Shown: piece by piece, positions 49,980-62,257 of the stretch
Position numbering within the stretch: position 1 is the first letter of the stretch
How the letters are laid out: each line of letters opens with the position of its first letter
DNA from: Beaufortia kweichowensis
Lineage: Eukaryota; Chordata; Actinopteri; Cypriniformes; Gastromyzontidae
DNA length: 64,000 nt
Direction: 5' to 3'
NCBI GenBank assembly: GCA_019155185.1
Contig: CM032818.1
Coordinates: forward strand, 1,161,433-1,225,432
Translations under genes and position numbers: made by a program
Notes under the pieces: generated by a model
What the model saw: only the letters and a program-made list of their open reading frames with translations
The model's database searches: none
Told to the model about the DNA's origin: nothing

Positions 49980-51461
49980 GTAACGGTTCATCAGAGAAAC
50001 AAGAAACATGTTCAACCAAGTAGGAACGTGATCATGTGTGACCTCGTCTGTGAAATCCAGACTAAAGTCTCTTTTTGGAGCAGTCATAGACATAAAAATT
50101 ATGAAAATAGATAATGTGTGTCAATGGCTGTAAGACTATATGATATATTTTGAGATACAGTACTCAAATTTTCATTATAATACTGAAATTTTATTGATAC
50201 TACGTTTAATTATTATTTTGGGCCAAAAATACCAAAAGTTGGCTTTTAAACATTGATTCGATCTTTAAAACAATCTTAGTCAATATTCAAGATATCAAGG
50301 TTATATTTTTACAGTATGTTCTTTACATTATATAGGACAATTTATATAGAAAACACTAAATCACACAAAAAGATTTTAGCTGGGTTTTCACAGACTGGAT
50401 CAAGATACATTTCTAGTAGAGCACAGGTGTGAAAGTTGCGCTAATACAAGCTAATATTTATGTGTAGAGAAGTTTTAACCAAATGTGTATTTGTGCATGA
50501 AACATTGGAATATTTCTGAAAATATCTAAAGGGGTTTTTATAGAAAACATTTCATTACTCAAAGAGTCTAGTTTCTAAGAGTCTTTAGGATCAGGGTTTT
50601 AACATTTATAGACAAAGGACCCCATACCCAGTCTGTATTCCTTAAGACTTTCAAAAGAATGAGAAAGATTGCTGAGATTGCAGAATGCCAGATTGGGAAC
50701 AAATTCCATAAGTCGGTGGCAGTGAAAGTTTGGGAACGATGCCTCGAAGGCAGTATGGAAAACATTCGCTTGGACTATTGTGCTGGAATGGCTGCCAATT
50801 TGGCCTGCAAAATGGAACAATATAACCCCACTTTTTCCAGAACTTTCTGTGTGCATAATCATTTTTTGTTTGATTGGTTCGCAGACAGTTGTTTTGGTCT
50901 TTTTATAAAGGCGCACACGTAATTTTTTACTGTGGTGTAACAGTGCTGTTGTAAAAGATAAATCAGTCGCAGCCTCTTTTTTTTTTAGAAAAATGTGTAT
51001 TTGAACAACTAAAATGAACATAGCATGTTGATTTCATACAATGTTTTACTGTACAGTCTATTCAGGTTTGATTCGCACATAAGTAGTAATTACAAAAAGT
51101 ACATAAATACTATTCAGACAGTTCAGAGAAGTCAGGAAAGAATAGCTGTCACGGATCCTCGCAGCACCAAACTTTGGTTCCTCACCCTTGAATTAACTTA
51201 CTTAGCAGGCTTCTTAATTTAAGCCAAAGAAAGACATTTTTAAGTTTACAGAGATTAGAAGCTTGACTGCAATTTGTTATAAACTCACATTTTACTAAGC
51301 AGCAGCCTCCAGGGGTTATTTACAATGGATGTTAAACGTTTTGGGCAGTACACTCATTTCTGCACAGACACCAGGAGATTGAATGACTTCCGCCTTGGTT
51401 GAAGTCGAATTATGATTAGATATCCCAAGACGTAAATCTTGTTTCATCTTTGATTCTGTTT
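49980..51461. other. cenpp intron and ogn 3' flank
   Basis: No exon was recognised. It contains AT-rich intronic sequence and a 50659-50922 open frame on the plus strand without family features, in a unique-looking stretch. The ogn 3'UTR should lie immediately left of 51462, but no canonical hexamer was identified close by. Confidence 0.5.
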
Positions 51462-54400
51462 TTATTGGTATCGCCCGATTGGCAGAGACGGCAGGCACGT
51501 GAAACTGTTGGGATACTGGGCGAGGATGATGGGGTTGCCATCCAAACGAATCTCGTTTATGCCGTGGCGAATGTAGTAGGTGTCGTTACTTTTGCAGAAG
51601 GTGTCCACACTCACTGTGCTAATGTTATTGTTCTGTAAGTGAAAGAACAGAATGAGATGAATTAATTTCAAGATCTGACAACAGTCAAGCTTTGGAGATG
51701 GTCATATTGTCATGTAACATCTTTAAATATCAAGTAAGGTAAAAGTCCAGTTTCTACAAGATGATTTTCTAAATCCTTTGCCAGTGTTCAGCAATGAATG
51801 AAAAGGTCTAGGGATCTTTTTTGGATGATGGATTTTGTGTAAAGATGACTTACCTGAAGGTGAAGCGTGCGGACGCTCTCTGGAATAGCAGGAACAGCCT
51901 CCAGTTCATTGTGAGCAAGATAAAGACTGACCAGTCTGTTTAATTTCTGTAAGAAAACAAGTTGGTTACGATTTCAAGATCCTTTTAACTTAAAAAATCT
52001 GTGTTAGACGTTATGCCATTTGCGGCTCTTTACCTTGAACGTGTTGGCCTTGATGCCTTTGGTCTTCAGTTTGTTGTGATTGGCGTTGAAGGAGATTAAT
52101 TTCCCCGGGAGCATCGGTAGTTTGATTAGTGCATTTTCGGCTAGCGAGAGCTCCTCCAGCATGGTGAGTTTAGCGAAGGCACCGTCCTCAATCTCAGAAA
52201 TAAGGTTTCCAGTGAAGTCGATTCTCCTCAGAGTCACTACAGGAGATGTGCAGAAGAGCATTAGATGAATAAATAATGCTGGATTGTTACGCATCATATT
52301 CCAGATATCCATTGTGTTATTTTGAGAAACATATTGTACTTTTTGTGCTCCTGTTATGATATGTTACAACAATTACTAATAATGGAAACGGTTTTGAAAG
52401 GTTTCTCTTATGGATAACAACATTGTCAAAATGATCTTGTTTACATTATGCTTTATTATGAATGCCTGCCCAGTAGTTGGAAAGAAACACAACATTTTTG
52501 TAGTTATAGTTTTTGTAGTAAATAATGGTATTATTTTTGTAACATTGATACACAACATAAACACTTATAAAGTCTGCATTTTAAGGCCCATAAAATGCAG
52601 TTGTTGTGTAAATGAATGGCCAAGATGCATTAAAAATGGTTATTTTCAGTTTAAAAACGTGTTGTGTAAATGCCCCCAAGTGTTGAATTTAGTCTTTTTT
52701 GTGCTATTGACTGTGACTTTTCTAATAAATGTTTTTATTAGCATACCTTATGTGTACAACTTAGAACAAATGAAGGAGCACCTGTCTGTTAACTATGATG
52801 ATCTGTATTCTTTTTGGTTTATAGGAAGATATTGTAAAATAATCCATTCATGCGTAAAGCATCCACAGATTACAGTTTTATACACACGCTACACCCTTTA
52901 GCTAACTTTTTGTAGACAAGATGCACCGCTGCAGATGGAGTTGTTTAACGTTTAGTGTTGACAAAAAAGGTTTTGTCAACACTAAACAAAAAAGTTTTTG
53001 TCAACACACACGCTTTGATGAAATTTATGAACCACAATGTTGGTTAAGAACTTGCAATTCTTAGTGGTCACCATTTATATTGTTGTGTTTCTCACATTTG
53101 GAAGCATTCACATAAACTGGAAGAGGTCCGGTCAGGAGGAACTCACCGATATCTCCGAAATCTTTGGCCGTTATCTTTTTGATCTTGTTGTAGCGAGCAT
53201 AAAGGTAGTTTGTCTCTTTGGGCAGCGCAGGCACTGATGTCATATCTGGGTCGACCTCCTCGCAGTAGACTGATCCGGTTAGACACACACACAGTAGGCA
53301 AGTTGGAAGATCTGCAATTTGTACAAAGCATAAATTGGCACACTTTGAATGAAGTGAATGAAACGTGATGAGCAACACTGAGAAAAGAGCTGGTTTTTTT
53401 TAGGCAGCATTCGTTTTTTACCTGATGGGTCCCCAGCAGGTGATATCGGGGAGGAGTCCTCTGGTGCATCAGCAGGCAGCAAGGCATTGTCGTCATCTGT
53501 TGCTCTCTGTCAAATGATTACAGATGTTGTTACTTCGGGTTGCTTTACAAGAATAATACCTCTTCAATCTCATTTTTAGAAGACTTTACACGTTAAAGGA
53601 ATAGCTCACTCTAATTTCAAAATGTATATCCTAGATGTATATGACTTCCTTTTTTTCAATTAAACACAAACAATAATTTATATATTTTATATTAAAATGC
53701 CATCATGTTTTCTTCTTATATTTGTGAAGCTGCAAAAAGCACAAAGATATGTCACGAGACACACGAGAACCAATGAGATTTGAGATTGTCCACATGCCGC
53801 TGTATTTGAACTTGGCACGCTTAACGTTTGTTTTTATGAATATCTGATGTATTAATCGCTAAATCAGCTCTCACAAATGAGAGATTTCACTTCAGAAGAC
53901 ATTTATTAACCCACTGGAGTCATTTTAGATTACTTTAATGATGGATGTGCTTTTAGGACCATCAAAACATGACAGTATTTTGATGTAAAATTATTTGTTC
54001 AGCTAGTAAGTCATATGCAAAAATTTTCATAATTGAGTAAACTAATCCTTTTTTTGTCATTCACATACAACGGATATATCAATATTCTAAAAAGGATGCA
54101 AAACTACCGCAAAAGTATCAAAAAAATTGTCTACACAGTGTGTTTTGAGTTTATAGCCATGTGTGACGGCTTTGTGTACAAAACAGCACTAAACCTAAAT
54201 TTACCTTATAACAATCACTACAGTTTTATGAGATCTTATTTGTTTTCGTTTTTTAGTTAAAAAATGTCTCCCTTGTATCGTGTAGAATAAGGAAAGTTAG
54301 ATTGAAATACTGTTTCGGCTTGTTGGGACGACGCTCCTGGATTTTAGCGTCTGTCCTGACCTGTGTGTCTCCAGGCATGTGTTAAATCACCCTGACAGTG

Positions 54401-55250
54401 TCTGACCCCGTGTGGAGCTGTGGGTGGGAGAACTAAAGCCTGAGGGAAGTCCTTCAGGACAGACTGCTGACTAATCAGAGAGCTTCCACACGGCGCCGGA
54501 CAGCTGCCGGATCCGTCTGTCATTCAGAATGAACCCGTCATTATTAGTGTTTGTTTTAACAAAAACGGCCAATGCAAAGAAGTAAAACTATTGTACAGCT
54601 GTCCAATCAACTTCGCTTTACAAGTCATTTAAACTGGTTTTACATTATTTCAACTGATTTCAAGGCAATTTAACTCATAAAAGTGCGTTGATTTGACCTA
54701 AATAGTATGTAAGTAGTCTACTTTTGTTGAGTAGACTGAAAAAAAAACGTTAAAAATATAACTTGATAAAGTGCACATGCAAGATGATGAAATTGGTTAT
54801 ATTTTACATTTAAAATTATCTTCGGTTTCTTAAATCTTATTTCAAAACTGAATATTTACCAATATGTTAATTAAATAATTGCATACATATGTTGTCCCGT
54901 TTTATAGCATTTTTATTAGTTTATATTTAATGTATTGCATTTTGAATGTGTTTGATGTCTTGCTATGAAGCACCATAAAATCTTTAAGTATGTGGAATTA
55001 AACTTAATTAAAAAATGCATTAACAAGAAACACATAAAACAAAATCACATGAATATTAATTCTGTCCACCTCTGCAGAAGATGTAAACAAAGTTTACCTT
55101 ATTTCTCAATGCTCCTCCATTGATTTCATCAGTAAGTGCTATTTCCATTTGTTTGTGATGACGGTGAGTGTGATAGTGTGCACCAGATGCTACCAACACC
55201 CATGATGCCAATACGACCGCTGAAATAAACACAATCAACCTCGTCCCCAT
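51462..55250 (-). CDS. ogn: Osteoglycin / mimecan (class III SLRP)
   Basis: Secreted small leucine-rich proteoglycan of collagenous matrix that regulates fibrillogenesis. Exons: 55098-55250, 53422-53506, 53147-53311, 52034-52236, 51854-51946, 51462-51632; frame-consistent, 289 aa (human 298). The start MGTRLIVFISAVVLASWVLV is a signal peptide. The N-terminal Cys cluster CLLCVCLTGSVYC fits the class III spacing C-x2-C-x-C-x6-C. LRRs follow: NYLYARYNKIKKITAKDF, LRRIDFTGNLISEIEDGAF, LEELSLAENALIKLP, LVSLYLAHNELEAVP and IRHGINEIRLDGNPI, with the paired C-terminal Cys (DTFC...SFTC). A potential N-glycosylation site is NDT near the C-terminus. It sits antisense inside cenpp, beside omd and aspn as in human. 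Intron 52237-53146 holds a perfect hairpin at 52950, and intron 53507-55097 a MITE-like element. Confidence 0.96.
52950..52987. repeat. Perfect 17-bp inverted repeat (hairpin) in an ogn intron
   Basis: Arms GTTTAGTGTTGACAAAA (52950-52966) and TTTTGTCAACACTAAAC (52971-52987) pair perfectly around a 4-nt loop AAGG. A degenerate third copy (TTTTTGTCAACACACAC) follows to about 53009. Likely a remnant of a palindromic mobile element; a structured RNA is possible. Confidence 0.8.
53593..54049. mobile_element. Longer MITE-like element in ogn intron
   Basis: The left end TTAAAGGAATAGCTCACTCT and the right end (reverse complement AAAGGATTAGTTTACTCAAT) match the family at 1342-1573 and 29888-30122, but the interior is longer (about 457 bp) and includes GTGAAGCTGCAAAAAGCACA. 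It may be a different subfamily with the same ends. No transposase ORF. Confidence 0.55.
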
Positions 55251-55345
55251 CGTATCTGAACACTCTGATATGTGTTTTGTTGTATTAAAGAGCTGAAGTG
55301 TCTTGCAGGCAGCGGTTGGCTATATTCTTGGAGCCTGTGAGTAAA
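55251..55345 (-). promoter_or_regulatory. ogn 5'UTR and proximal promoter
   Basis: Reading leftward from about 55340, an AAGAATATAGCC TATA-like element (about 55318-55329) precedes the presumed start about 60-70 nt upstream of the ATG at 55248-55250. Location is inferred from the signal-peptide exon. Confidence 0.4.
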
Positions 55346-56557
55346 ATGTGATCTGTCAAATCAGGATTTTTAAGCCCCACCACAGGCTGCCAGAGGAGAT
55401 CCTTAAGTGGGAGTTTATGAAACAGACCTTAACCCTTCGCATTCCCATCCGAGCCGAGCAGACCGCAGTGTCGCCTGCAGCAATTGGCCGTGTTTGCGGT
55501 CGACTTGAAAAAAATCTTTTACGAAGCAGGAGACTGTGGAAAGGGCTGCCACCCTCTTAGCTCGGAGCTTTAGCTCCAAATTTATTGTATGTTGATGTAT
55601 AAGGAATTTGAGGTTGAGCGTTTCTCTGTTTTAGCTCTTTTCGTTTCTAATTTAGCTGTAAATTTTTCAGAAGCGCAGGGAAAAGACACAAATGTGGCAA
55701 CGTGACGAGTCCTGCGGAAGCCAAATTACAAAATTCTTTGATTGTAGTCATCCATCTTGGTCAACTGGTGATTAATCATTTTCAGACAGTCAAACCAGTT
55801 TGTTTTTCCAGTGGCTATTTTACAGACATATTTCACTTAAAACAAGTTATAAAGGCGAAACAGAGCTCCTCTATAAAGGAGACACTTGAAGATTAAGGTG
55901 AGGGAAAACTTTTAATAAGAACCATGTGACTGTTTCGCTGTACGTTTTGCACCTCAAGATGAAACTTAACGGTTCCCGGGCCTCTTGAAGTAAACATGCA
56001 CGAGATGGAAATGAGGCCACAGAAAATAGCATTACAGGTGTGTTAGCAATTATACCAACCTGTAAAAATTTACTGTACTTGGAAAAGCGCCAAATACTAA
56101 GAAATGTTTTTACAGTGCTGATCCTCTGTTGTACATTTCACCATCCGGTTGTGTTTGTTTGATCACATGATGTAACTTCTCTACACCAAAGAACCAGTGT
56201 TTTACTTGATTAAATGTTCATCAGCAAGTATTTTACTGCTAGAAGTTGTTTGTTAGACACTTAAGAGATTGCACTAAAACATTATATTAGTTTTGTGTTG
56301 ACTTCTAATCATTGGTGTTCATGTAAGCATGTTAAACAGTATAAAAATAATCGTTTGTTGTACATGCTGCAACCCAAATAGCATTTTACAACTATTTCAC
56401 AAGAAAATGGAGTAATTGTTTTGTTTATTGAGATTACAAAATGTAAATGAAGAATAGAAGAACATGACATGATATGCATGTAGAATGGACTGTTGAAATG
56501 TTTCAGTTTTACATCCAGTTTTAGTTTAAATGAGAACAAGTAAAACAAATACTTTGG
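55346..56557. other. Spacer between omd 3' end and ogn promoter
   Basis: No gene recognised. The part nearest ogn (about 55360-55560) has balanced composition and no repeat structure, with GGTCGACTTG and CAGCAATTGGCC motifs, and is a candidate upstream control region for ogn. The rest is AT-rich. The omd 3'UTR occupies the left-hand flank of omd, with possible AATAAA signals (minus strand) at 56558-56563 and 56424-56429. Confidence 0.45.
56424..56429 (-). terminator. Candidate omd polyadenylation signal
   Basis: AATAAA on the minus strand about 155 nt past the omd stop. A second hexamer at 56558-56563 is only about 20 nt past the stop. Either could be used. Confidence 0.35.
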
Positions 56558-56582
56558 TTTATTAAACCATGTACAACAACTC

Positions 56583-58008
56583 TCAAACATCTTTGTCAAT
56601 AGCTTTGTTTTCCCTTTTTGGCATGTCAGGTTTTTCATGGGTTTTGGGTTCATCTTCATCTTCATCAGCCTTTCTTTGGTTTCCATAAAATATCATCCTC
56701 ATGGAAGGAAAGCACCGGTAGACGTAGTGGTCCAGTGGTCCTTTCAGCTTGTTGTTGTCCATACGGATGTAGGTGAGCATGTTAGGACTGACGGGGTCCA
56801 GCGATGGGCACATCAGTGAAACGTTCAAATCTGCAGACACAATACAGATTATGGTTAAAAATGTGGATTTGTAGGCCAACCTAGACTGCTATTTCAATAT
56901 AATCTTTTTGGAATTCTGGTCTAAACCTCCTTGATGCTTTTAAAGCACTCAAGTGTTTCAACACTTCATATTACTCATAAATCGAAAACTGTTATTCTGA
57001 AATCCCATGAAAGCCACAGAAATTTAAGAGGGCGCTACTGGCATTACAAACTGAACCGCTGTTGGTTACGAGTATGAACCTACCCTTAAAGTCATTGTGA
57101 TTGAGGTACAGATGCTGTAGAGTCCTGGGAACAAAAAATGGTTTGGAAAGTTGGTTATGGCCCAAATGAAGCTCCATCAGTCTTGACAAGTTAAAGACAT
57201 TGTATGGAACGGATTTGATTTTGTTGTGTGATATGTGAAGGGACAAGAGATTTGGTGTCTTCTTGAAGTATCCCTCAGGTATGGAGGAGATGGAGTTGTT
57301 GTCCAGCGTCATCTGCAGAATAGATTCGGGAAGGTCTGCTGGCATTGACTTGAGTTTATTACTGCACAGATTGATCTGCGTGAGGCTTTTCATGCCGGAT
57401 AAGATCTTTCCTTTAATACCTGCGTCTGTTAGTTTGTTACTTCCCAAATCAAGCACTGAAAGTTTTGTGAGATCTCGTGTAGCTTCAACTGGTATCTTTG
57501 AAATTTTATTGAAACCCAAATTCAGCCTTTCAATCGTATTTGGCAATCCAGAAGGTACTTCTTCCAGATTATTGTGTTCAAGGTGTAGCTCAGTAAGCTT
57601 TTCAAGTGTTTTAAAGACGTCTTTATCAACTTTAGATAATTGTAGGTTATTGTAGCTGAGGTTGATGTCCTTCAGGTTCGTAGCATTAACGAAAGATTTC
57701 GCCGTTATTGCTTCGATGTCATTATGTTGAATGTACAAGTGCAGGATGTGTCCTGGGATGTCAGGGATTGTCTTCAGTTTGCGGTGGTCACAGTACATGG
57801 CAAAGGGATAAGACGCGGGGCAGAAACACTCGATGGCGCATTCGCCGGCGTACATCACATGGGCGTCATAATTAGGTTGAAGTCGAGAAATTTCGCCGTC
57901 CTCCGTCTCGTAATCCAAAAAGTTGTCTTCGTAGTCTTGAGTATGTACGTGCACTTCAAAGAGCACGACAATTACGCACAGTGTGGTCCAGGTCTGTGCT
58001 GACATCAT
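56583..58008 (-). CDS. omd: Osteomodulin / osteoadherin (class II SLRP)
   Basis: Secreted keratan-sulphate-type SLRP of mineralising matrix that binds collagen and integrins. Coding exons: 57084-58008 and 56583-56830, frame-consistent, 390 aa (human 421). MMSAQTWTTLCVIVVLFEVH is a signal peptide. An acidic, Tyr-containing N-terminus (DYEDNFLDYETEDGE) offers tyrosine-sulphation sites. The Cys cluster CAIECFCPASYPFAMYC fits class II spacing C-x3-C-x-C-x9-C. About ten LRRs follow (LTELHLEHNNLEEVPSGLP, LSVLDLGSNKLTDAGI, LMELHLGHNQLS). Possible N-glycosylation sites are NAT, NLS and NVS. The last exon carries the C-terminal Cys pair (CPSLDP...YRCF) and an acidic tail (KADEDEDEP), a feature of osteomodulin over other class II members. 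Position between ogn and aspn supports the call. An acceptor near 58029 suggests an upstream 5'UTR exon. Confidence 0.93.
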
Positions 58009-59794
58009 GATTTAGTTTGCCTTTATCTGTTTGAAAAAAAGTAATATTTTGAAAATTATGCCAATGCTAAATCTCATTTAGTTTCTTCTTAAGGTGTTTC
58101 TGTAAATGTTGTTGTTTGTTCTCCTTTGTAGTAATGTCTGGAATGAATTATCTCTGCAGGGTTTTAACTCCTAGCCTCTTAAAGGTGAGGACCGTGACTC
58201 AGCTCTTGCCTGACCTAGAATTATTTGTTATTCATGTTTGTTTCATAAAGATAAACATAAACAACCATATTGGAGGGGTTGGGCACTCTCATACAATTTT
58301 AAAAACACTGTCTCTTTTGACTATTATGTATTTTTGATGTAATATGTTCCTACACAAATTGCTCGCTGCGGTTAAAGTTATGATGTCAACTGGCAAAGCT
58401 ACTGAACAGAGTCATCCAAAACATTTCAAATGAAATTAAAGCAAACGGTGGCGCTGGAGGGATTAAGCATAAGACCCCAAGGCTGGTCAAAGTCTTATTG
58501 GACACACTTTAATAAGCGTGCCAAATTTCACAGCTTTAATCCTAATGGTTCATGGGGCATTTATAGACGCCCAGCCAAAAGAAGCAGAGTAAAATTAAAA
58601 GTCCTGGTAAGAAATTCAGCTATTTATCTCTATAAAAATCAATGGCAAATCCTTAAATTATATAGTCACAAATCATTTTATTACGGAGCCTTGCGTATTT
58701 TGTGTTATCTTTAAAATGACAATATCATACCTGTTGGCCGAATTATTCTCTCAGTAGGAGGCGGTGTGAAGTTATAAGGACCAAGTGCTCGGGATAAATG
58801 ATGTTCAGTGATCTTTAATGATGTTCTCCTCCTGGGATGAACGGTCACCTCTGTGTTTTCTCTACAGCGTTGTGAGATCTCCCTCTTTGTCGTGGAAATG
58901 ACTATGTGAGCGGTTGATCGCATGTGTCGGGTGACCTCGGCGAAGCCTCATCTGGTCCCATTTGATTCTTTTCCTCTTTTGTCAAATCGAGGTGAACCTG
59001 AAGTTTCCAGACGCGGCTTTGGAAAGAACGGCCGAGCGTCCAGTCCACACTATTGCATGTGGGCAAAATTTGACCTAGAAAATAAAGGCCAGACTTACAG
59101 GTGTTGCACTGTTTGGGAACCATTTCATAATCAGATACAGCTACTATTACGCTAAAGGATATATATCGTACATTTTTCTATGTATCTTTATAAATCCCAG
59201 TATATAAGAAAGTTGTGTATGTTATGAAAACATTTTAGTGAGGGGAGGACAGTTGGCGTAAATAACAAAAAATCTTTAATTAAGTGGGTTCAGTTTAATT
59301 GTCTTAGACGTTTCTAGCTCATTTTATGGCGGCCCTCTGTTACATGATTACTTTTTCCAGAGCTTGTACTGTATCGGAGTAAAACCACAGACGGTCTCTC
59401 ATGAGTCGTCTACAGTGTTTTTTGGACTTGGCCAGACAGCACTCATTCTGTCAGGAGGTTTTTTCAGCGTAAACGCTACCGCGAGTTGAAAACTAAACAT
59501 CCCAGGAGGGTCTTTTGGGGCATTTTTGCGAGGAAGGGATGACAGGTGAACAAAACAAAAGCTGTATTGTGTCGTTTACATGTATTTCGGTCTTTGATAA
59601 ATGTATTGTGGCAAATGATGAAAGGTTGTTTTAAGCCAAACTTGGAGCTCAAAGATGATTTGGTTGGTGTTTTTTGCTACTAGAAAGTGCTTTTTTTCCT
59701 GCAGATGTAAATCCATTTTCACATCAATATATTATCCATAACCAGCAAGCATTTGCATATAGCTTTATCGCGTCGTTGTTTCCTAAGATATCTT

Positions 59795-59850
59795 TAAGTC
59801 ACTTTGGATTAAAGCATCTGCTAAATGCCCAAATATAAATCTAAATGTAC
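59795..59850 (+). mobile_element. SINE-like 3' tail fragment
   Basis: TAAGTCACTTTGGATTAAAG followed by CATCTGCTAAATGC matches the 3' tail shared by many teleost tRNA-derived SINEs and related LINEs. Only the tail is evident; no A/B-box head was found upstream. Confidence 0.55.
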
Positions 59851-60984
59851 ATTAAGTTCAGTTTTATGTAAATCATTTTACATTAATGCTGGTTTTTCAG
59901 TTGCTTTTAATGATCAAAGGGCAAGATTCATTTAGTGCTATCTATTTAATTCAAGACTTAACATAGAGATAATGTAGGATCATTTGAATAAAAGATACTT
60001 TATTTAGTGACTGTAATTATTTCTAAATGTTGTCATGTTAATGTCATGTTTGTGTAACGTTACATCATCTTTACTCATTTTGGTGTCACCTGTGTGCAGA
60101 TTGATCTCGGATCATTCATCATTTGTACGGTATATTTAAAAAAAACGAATTCAGAAATATTTATTTAAACAGATGCTTTAACGACTTTGTGGAAAGTGTT
60201 TTAAAAGGCAGTGGTTTTTAAAGGCACTACTAAAATCAAGCTGGGTGGTTGGTTTCTATCTTGTTTATAAGGTCTTTACTCTGGGGAAAACTTTAGGTGT
60301 AAGTTTTACAGCATGCAGACCCAAAAAATTGGCTATTTTTATGTAGACGTAAGGATTGATTGAAAAAACTGTATTGGTTAAGATGACAGCACAGAGACGT
60401 GTGTGCGGTAGAATCTCTCAGGTGTTTTTGTGGGGCTTCAGAGACCCAGAATGATCCAAACCTGTTGTGAGTTTTTTGGAGACGCCGGTATGCAAGACGT
60501 GGCAGAAGCAGATCAGGCCAACCTTAAGATTTGTTCCATATGTTTCCTGAGCACTCGCTCTCTTTTTCTCTCTCTATCCTCTATTTTCTCCCCTCTCCTT
60601 CTCTTGCCCCTCCAATCTTTGCCTCTTTTCTTTACTGTAACCCTTTTACAACCAAATTAAGTTCCAGGGGCACAAGAAGAATGTGACGAGACATTTTAAA
60701 TCTACCTTAAGTCAGTTTAGTGTCTTATTTTAATTGATCATTTCTCATATAAGCCTGTGTGGGAACTGGTTCTAATCGATAACAACATTTAGATATTTAT
60801 ACATTATGCAGATTTATTAGTAGATTTTTCATGCAAAATCAATGTAGATGTTTAACAAGCGTTACGTCAATGTTAATGTTACGTAGTTTTGAATATAAAA
60901 AATATATTTTATAACTTCATATGATTATCGCTTTCTAACTGCATCATGTCACACATTTGTCACATAATTTGTCTCCTAATATTT

Positions 60985-61032
60985 GTAAGTCGCTTTGGAT
61001 AAAAGCATCAGCTAAATGTCTAAATGTAAATA
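60985..61032 (+). mobile_element. SINE-like 3' tail fragment
   Basis: GTAAGTCGCTTTGGATAAAA followed by GCATCAGCTAAATGTCTAAATG, a better-preserved copy of the same tail as at 59795. It ends in the usual short TAAATG-type repeats. Confidence 0.65.
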
Positions 61033-62257
61033 TAATGTCACAGGCCTTTAAAAGACACCAACGTGTGACTATTATAGATCAATTTGGAAGCATCCTATTA
61101 AATAATCTTTTAAGCTGGCATACATTTGAATACACAAAACATGTAATTAAAAACATTTAAAAACACACTGGTTCTGAACCAATCACTGTCAGAATCTGTG
61201 ATTCAATAAGAAATCTTTTTACACATATTTATTAGAGGATGTTTTACAATGTGCACGAATATACATTAGCACCGTCGTTGCTTGAATGACATTTTGACTT
61301 AGTTCACATTTATTTGAATTACACACAATAGTTATATAATATAATGAATATACAATCAACCTGATTTGAGCAATTGTGGCCATGGCTTTATTAAACCCAG
61401 TTTCAGGTCAGGGTTGGGTTCATTTATCCAGATGCAGGACTGAGTCGCCATCTGCTGGTGTTTTGTTTTAGTGCTAGACAGATTTTAGAAGATTTACTGA
61501 CCACAAAATATGAATATTGAGATTTTCTGCTTTAAAGAACAACATCTGAATTGCGTCAGACAGCACAGCTGGCTTACATACGCTTGTACAGTTTTGCAAA
61601 TGTCTGGTAAGTTGTTCTGTAAAACAGAATGTTCAGACATTTTTGTTTTGTGATCTGTCCATAAAATATTTGAGAGAAACAAATAAAATGTTACACAAAC
61701 AATGTAGCATGCAATATCAGGAATGAATTTTACCATTTGACAGTTCATAAAACATCACGAAACAATTAATAAGTACCAGTGAATAATGCCCGCTTTCATA
61801 AAATATGAAGTATTCTTGGTTTCTTACAAACAACGAACAAATTGACTTTTTGGGTACTTGACAGTTGTTTCTCTAAGCTGACAAATATTTATATTACCTT
61901 AAAATGAGTTAAAAACACGTTTAAGTTCTCCTGACCTTAACATAATGAAAATAAACAATAAACAAAAAACAAGAGAACCCATGTAATTATTGCACACAGT
62001 GTAGTTAATTCTGTCTTTAAAAGCCCAATTCAATCGGACTGGACATCCTGGACTGAACGTCACGTCAAGACGTGCCATAGTCATGCAAATCCTCACCGAA
62101 TTCAAGTAATGAGTCTGTAGGCACCGCAAGTGCTTGTCATTTGAATTAGATTAGGTTTTCTATGTTCTATATTATATGTTATTGCATTAGGATGAAGTTT
62201 ATGACTAGCTTGATATTGCTTAGAAATCTGCCCTCCAGTGGAAAGATGGTATGCGTC

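Larger units (their letters stand above)
58009..62257. other. Interval between omd 5' end and aspn 3' end
   Basis: Inside the cenpp intron. I found no coding exon. It should contain omd 5'UTR exon(s) and promoter and the aspn 3'UTR. Two non-repetitive, less AT-rich islands (about 58840-59140 and 59330-59560) stand out as candidate regulatory elements. Two SINE-like tails lie at 59795-59850 and 60985-61032. A pyrimidine-rich patch occurs at about 60555-60625. Confidence 0.5.

Noticed and set aside
50659..50922. 87-codon plus-strand ORF (starts MRKIAEIAECQIGNKFHKS)
   Set aside because: No cenpp-like sequence and no phase-compatible splice sites to cenpp exons; probably part of an interspersed repeat or chance.
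52410..52901. 163-codon plus-strand ORF resembling a hydrophobic membrane protein
   Set aside because: Lies in an AT-rich ogn intron next to palindromic repeats; hydrophobicity is the T-rich codon effect, and no start context, homology or transcript signals were recognised. Kept as a remote possibility only.
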